A DNA stretch of 64,000 nt from DATFRX01 sp035630615 (GTDB taxonomy: Bacteria > Actinomycetota > Actinomycetes > Propionibacteriales > Nocardioidaceae), in NCBI GenBank assembly GCA_035630615.1, contig DASQKI010000025.1:1-64000 (forward strand), in the 5' to 3' direction. Position 1 is the stretch's first letter, and every line of letters begins with the position of its first letter. The notes beneath the pieces are model-generated. The model saw only the letters and a program-made list of their open reading frames with translations. It searched no databases and was not told the DNA's origin. The position numbers were made by a program, and so were the translations under genes. This document shows positions 60,722-64,000 of this stretch, piece after piece.

Positions 60722-61531
60722 ATGTCGGTGCTTGACGAGATCATGGACGGCGTCCGACTCGATCTCGCCGAGCGTCAGGCGGCGGTATCCCTCGACGATC
60801 TGAAGCTGCGGGCCGAGCGACAGAGTTCCGCTCTCGACCCGATGCCGATCTTCCGCGGCGACGGCGTGTCGGTGATCGCCGAGGTGAAGCGGTCGAGCCC
60901 GAGCCACGGGGAGTTGGCGACGATCACCGATCCGGCCGCGCTGGCGGCCGACTACGAGGCCGGTGGCGCCGCCGCGATCAGCGTGCTCACCGAGAAGCGT
61001 CGCTTCAACGGCACCTTCGACGACCTCCGCAAGGTGCGTGGCCGAGTCGACGTGCCGCTCTTGTGCAAGGACTTCATCGTGACGTCCTACCAACTGTGGG
61101 AGGCGCGGGCCTTCGGCGCCGACATGGCGCTGCTGCTGGTGGCCGCGATGGACCACAACGCGCTCGTATCGCTGATCGAGCGGGCCGAGTCGATCGGCCT
61201 GACCCCCCTCGTCGAGGTGCACGACGAGGACGAGCTCGAGCGGGCCCTCGACGCCGGCGCGAAACTCATCGGAGTCAACTCCCGAAATCTCAAGACACTC
61301 GAGGTCGACCGCACGACCTTCGCTCGGCTCGCGCCGCGCATCCCGGACGGCGTGGTCCGGATCGCCGAGTCGGGGATCCGCGGCACCCACGACGTCATCG
61401 AGTGCGCTCGCAACGGCGCCGACGTCGTCCTCGTCGGCGAGACCCTCGTGACCGGCTCCAACCCGCGATCGACGGTGGCTGACCTCGTGGCCGCCGGGGC
61501 GCATCCGGCGTTGAAGCACCGCCAGGGCTGA
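60722..61531 (+). CDS. trpC: Indole-3-glycerol phosphate synthase
   Basis: 269 residues, beta-alpha barrel. VIAEVKRSSPSHGEL, ISVLTEKRRFNGTFDDLRKVR, LLCKDFIVTSYQLWEARAFGAD, GVNSRNLKTLEVD and RIAESGIRGTHD are TrpC signatures. It forms indole-glycerol phosphate. GGAGG lies 9 bases upstream of the ATG. Confidence 0.97.
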   Translation: MSVLDEIMDGVRLDLAERQAAVSLDDLKLRAERQSSALDPMPIFRGDGVSVIAEVKRSSPSHGELATITDPAALAADYEAGGAAAISVLTEKRRFNGTFDDLRKVRGRVDVPLLCKDFIVTSYQLWEARAFGADMALLLVAAMDHNALVSLIERAESIGLTPLVEVHDEDELERALDAGAKLIGVNSRNLKTLEVDRTTFARLAPRIPDGVVRIAESGIRGTHDVIECARNGADVVLVGETLVTGSNPRSTVADLVAAGAHPALKHRQG

Positions 61532-61541
61532 GGAGGCACCG

Positions 61542-62768
61542 ATGAACTCCGCAGCGACGCGAGCCGGCGTCGTCCCCGATGCGCGCGGACACTTCGGTCG
61601 GTTCGGCGGGCGCTTCATGCCCGAGGCCCTGGTCGCGCCGCTCGACGAGCTCGCGGCTGCCTGGCAGGACGCGATGGCTGACGAGGGGTTTCGCGCCGAG
61701 TTCGACCGGATGTTGCGCGAGTACGCCGGCGTGCCGAGTCTGCTCTACGACGCGACCCGGCTGTCCGGGCTGGCCGGCGCCCGCATCCTGCTGAAGCGCG
61801 AAGACCTCAATCACACCGGCGCCCACAAGATCCGCAACGTGTTGGGTCAGGCGCTGCTCACCAAGCGCATGGGCAAGCCTCGGGTCATCGCCGAGACCGG
61901 CGCCGGTCAGCACGGGGTTGCCGCCGCGACGGCCAGCGCCTATCTCGACCTCGAGTGCGTCGTCTACATGGGCGAGGTCGACACCGAACGGCAGGCGCTC
62001 AACGTCGCGCGAATGCAGATGCTCGGCGCCGAGGTCATCTCGGTCACGACCGGCAGCCGCACGCTCAAGGACGCGATCAACGAGGCGTTGCGCGACTGGG
62101 TCTCGACGGTCGACACCACCCATTACCTGTTGGGCACGGCGGCCGGTCCGCATCCGTTCCCGTCGATGGTGCGTGACTTCGTGCGCGGCATCGGCGACGA
62201 GGCGCGGGTGCAGTGTCTCGAGCAGCTCGGCCGACTGCCGGACGCCGTGAGCGCCTGTGTCGGCGGCGGCTCCAACGCGATCGGCATGTTCGCCGCGTTC
62301 GTCGACGACCCCGAGGTCCGGCTCTACGGCTTCGAGCCCGGCGGTGACGGCTTCGAGACGGGGCGGCACGCTGCGACGATCAGCGCCGGCCAGGTCGGCG
62401 TCCTGCACGGCGCCCGGTCGTTCCTGTTGCAGGACGAGGACGGCCAGACCATCGAGTCGCACTCCATCTCGGCCGGCCTCGACTATCCGGGGGTCGGTCC
62501 GGAGCACGCGTACCTCGCCGACACCGGTCGCGCGACCTACAGTCCGGTCTCCGATGCCGAGGCGATGGACGCGTTCGCGCTGGTATGCCGTACCGAAGGC
62601 ATCATCCCGGCGATCGAGTCGGCGCATGCCGTCGCCGGCGCACTGACGGTCGCCACCGAGCTCGGCTCCGACGCGACCATCGTGGTCTCGCTGTCGGGCC
62701 GCGGCGACAAGGACATGCACACGGCCGCCGGCTGGTTCGGCCTCGACAGCGGCGAGCGAGTGGGATGA
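61542..62768 (+). CDS. trpB: Tryptophan synthase beta subunit
   Basis: 408 residues. PLP-lysine Lys96 in LNHTGAHKIRN, ETGAGQHGVAAAT, and the PLP phosphate loop CVGGGSNAIGMF are intact. GAGGAGG precedes the ATG by 6 bases, and trpB lies 10 bases after trpC. It condenses indole with serine. Confidence 0.97.
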   Translation: MNSAATRAGVVPDARGHFGRFGGRFMPEALVAPLDELAAAWQDAMADEGFRAEFDRMLREYAGVPSLLYDATRLSGLAGARILLKREDLNHTGAHKIRNVLGQALLTKRMGKPRVIAETGAGQHGVAAATASAYLDLECVVYMGEVDTERQALNVARMQMLGAEVISVTTGSRTLKDAINEALRDWVSTVDTTHYLLGTAAGPHPFPSMVRDFVRGIGDEARVQCLEQLGRLPDAVSACVGGGSNAIGMFAAFVDDPEVRLYGFEPGGDGFETGRHAATISAGQVGVLHGARSFLLQDEDGQTIESHSISAGLDYPGVGPEHAYLADTGRATYSPVSDAEAMDAFALVCRTEGIIPAIESAHAVAGALTVATELGSDATIVVSLSGRGDKDMHTAAGWFGLDSGERVG

Positions 62769-63571
62769 GCGCGTCGGTCCGCGACACCATCGAGCGCTGT
62801 CGGGCCGAAGGTCGGTCGGCGCTGGTCGGCTACCTGCCGGCCGGCTTCCCCGACGCCGACGGGTCGATTGCCGCACTGTGCGCCATGGTCGATGCCGGCG
62901 TCGACGTCTTGGAGGTGGGCCTGCCCTACAGCGATCCGGTGATTGACGGCCCCGTCATCCAGCGCGCGACCGAGGCTGCGCTGGCGGGCGGCTTCCGGGT
63001 CCGTGACCTGTTCGGGGTTGTCGAGGCGCTCTCGACACGAGTGCCGACGCTGGTGATGACGTACTGGAACCCCGTCGAGCGACTCGGTGCCGAGCCCTTT
63101 GCGACCGCGCTCGGCGACGCCGGGGGAGCGGGCCTGATCACGCCGGACCTGATCCCGGACGAGGCCGGCGAATGGATCGCGGCGTCTGAGCGGCATCGGC
63201 TCGACCGGGTCTTCCTGGTCGCGCCGTCGTCGACTGACGAGCGGATCGCACAGACCGCCGCCGCGTCTCGGGGCTTCGTCTACGCGGCCTCGCTGATGGG
63301 CGTGACCGGCGCGCGTGCGGAGCTGAGTGCGGCCGGTGCCGCGTTGGTCAAACGGGTTCGTGCCACGACCGATCTGCCGGTCGGAGTGGGCATCGGAGTC
63401 AGCACCGCCGACCAGGCCGCCGAGGTTGCCGGCTACGCCGACGCGGTGATCGTCGGATCGGCGTTCGTACGCTGTCTGCTCGACGCACCGGACCGTGCTG
63501 CCGGCGTCGACGCGGTCGGCGCATTGGCCGTAGACCTGGCCTCTGGGGTGCGCCGGCCGGGGACACGATAG
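62765..63571 (+). CDS. trpA: Tryptophan synthase alpha subunit
   Basis: 268 residues. Catalytic Glu50 (VDVLEVGLPYSDPVIDGPVIQ) and Asp61 are present, and PAGFPDADGS, YAASLMGVTGAR and PVGVGIGVS follow. ATG 62765 overlaps the trpB stop (ATGA). It cleaves indole-glycerol phosphate and channels indole to TrpB. Confidence 0.96.
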   Translation: MSASVRDTIERCRAEGRSALVGYLPAGFPDADGSIAALCAMVDAGVDVLEVGLPYSDPVIDGPVIQRATEAALAGGFRVRDLFGVVEALSTRVPTLVMTYWNPVERLGAEPFATALGDAGGAGLITPDLIPDEAGEWIAASERHRLDRVFLVAPSSTDERIAQTAAASRGFVYAASLMGVTGARAELSAAGAALVKRVRATTDLPVGVGIGVSTADQAAEVAGYADAVIVGSAFVRCLLDAPDRAAGVDAVGALAVDLASGVRRPGTR

Positions 63572-63574
63572 CCT
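63569..63574 (+). promoter_or_regulatory. Possible leaderless lgt promoter -10
   Basis: TAGCCT overlaps the trpA stop and ends 8 bases before the lgt ATG; no ribosome binding site lies between. The spacing is at the upper limit for leaderless starts. Confidence 0.4.
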
Positions 63575-63582
63575 CACCGCCG

Positions 63583-64000
63583 ATGAACCTCGCCTACATT
63601 CCCAGCCCGTCCGAAGGTGTCTGGCACCTCGGTCCGCTCCCGCTGCGCGCCTACGCGCTCGCCATCATCGTCGGCATCATCGTCGCGATCTGGGTCGGCG
63701 AGCGCCGATTCGTCGCCCGTGGCGGCCGCCCTGGGACGGTCAGCGATGTGGCCGTCTGGGCCATCCCCTTCGGCCTGGTCGGATCCCGGATCTATCACGT
63801 CGCGACCAATCCGGAGTTTTACTTCGGCGACGGCAAGGAGCCGATCCAGGCGTTGTACGTCTGGGAGGGCGGCCTCGGCATCTGGGGCGCGATCGGCTTC
63901 GGTGCGCTCGGCGCCTACCTCGGCTGCCGCTACAGCGGGGTGAAGTTCACGTCCTACATCGACGCCGTCGCGCCGGGCGTCGTGTTGGCGCAGGCGATCG
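63583..64000 (+). CDS. lgt: Prolipoprotein diacylglyceryl transferase Lgt, 3' end missing
   Basis: 139 residues are visible before the window edge. Four hydrophobic segments are present. IPSPSEGVWHLGPLPLRAYAL, GLVGSRIYHVATNPEFYF and VWEGGLGIWGAIGFG are Lgt family blocks. The catalytic region continues beyond base 64000. Lgt lipidates the Cys of lipoproteins, the step before LspA, also in this window. Its place after trpA is usual in actinobacteria. Confidence 0.95.
   Translation, partial: MNLAYIPSPSEGVWHLGPLPLRAYALAIIVGIIVAIWVGERRFVARGGRPGTVSDVAVWAIPFGLVGSRIYHVATNPEFYFGDGKEPIQALYVWEGGLGIWGAIGFGALGAYLGCRYSGVKFTSYIDAVAPGVVLAQAI

Overview
The window is high-GC chromosomal DNA from an actinobacterium. 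The signs are GTG starts throughout, ATGA/GTGA stop-start overlaps, a DivIVA/Wag31–SepF–YggT division cluster, a DUF3040 protein, a mycothiol-era style leaderless promoter pattern (TANNNT six to eight bases before the start codon), an actinobacterial IleS with a translational T-box, and an HGxxPAAW protein beside trpC. Gene content and order fit Propionibacteriales (Nocardioides-like), but the sequence alone does not fix the genus. No rRNA, tRNA, phage, insertion sequence or CRISPR array is visible; almost everything is core chromosome.

Layout. 1-3.3 kb: 3' part of a secreted GH92 alpha-mannosidase, ending at a long hairpin, then a GNAT acetyltransferase on the minus strand. 4.0-7.6 kb: the complete phenylacetyl-CoA epoxidase operon paaABCDE. 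7.7-9.4 kb: a Tat-exported sulfatase. 9.4-12.3 kb: thyA-dfrA, a methyltransferase and a convergent L,D-transpeptidase. 12.5-17.7 kb: DUF3040 protein, then a minus-strand MoxR–DUF58–transglutaminase operon. 18.0-37.0 kb: the division and cell-wall (dcw) cluster mraZ-rsmH-ftsL-ftsI-murE-murF-mraY-murD-ftsW-murG-murC-ftsQ-ftsZ-pgeF-yggS-sepF-yggT-wag31. 37.0-40.5 kb: ileS on the minus strand behind a T-box leader. 40.7-49.1 kb: a DksA/TraR zinc-finger protein with a histone-like tail, lspA, an RluD-type pseudouridine synthase, dnaE, and two membrane proteins. 49.1-63.6 kb: LON-domain protein (minus), then hisD-C-B-orf-H, a lipoprotein, hisA-F, a heterodimeric ABC exporter, hisI, a Trp-associated membrane protein, HGxxPAAW protein, trpC-B-A. 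63.6 kb to the end: lgt, cut by the window edge.

How it works together. The dcw cluster carries the cytoplasmic muropeptide steps (MurC-F, MraY, MurG) with the divisome (FtsL, FtsI, FtsQ, FtsW, FtsZ, SepF, Wag31). The his and trp genes share a region and probably share one isomerase, because no trpF is present and HisA is of the type that serves both pathways (PriA) in actinobacteria. trpE is not where related genomes usually have it, between hisI and the Trp-associated membrane gene.

The most unusual parts are small and lie between the known genes. They are: two tandem, stop-start-coupled 26-codon reading frames between rsmH and ftsL, made from a 77-bp duplicated unit; a structured RNA plus a 35-codon leader reading frame between mraZ and rsmH; three AGTGG boxes spaced exactly 10 bp before mraZ; competing hairpins between ftsQ and ftsZ; and a 53-residue two-helix membrane protein embedded between hisB and hisH.
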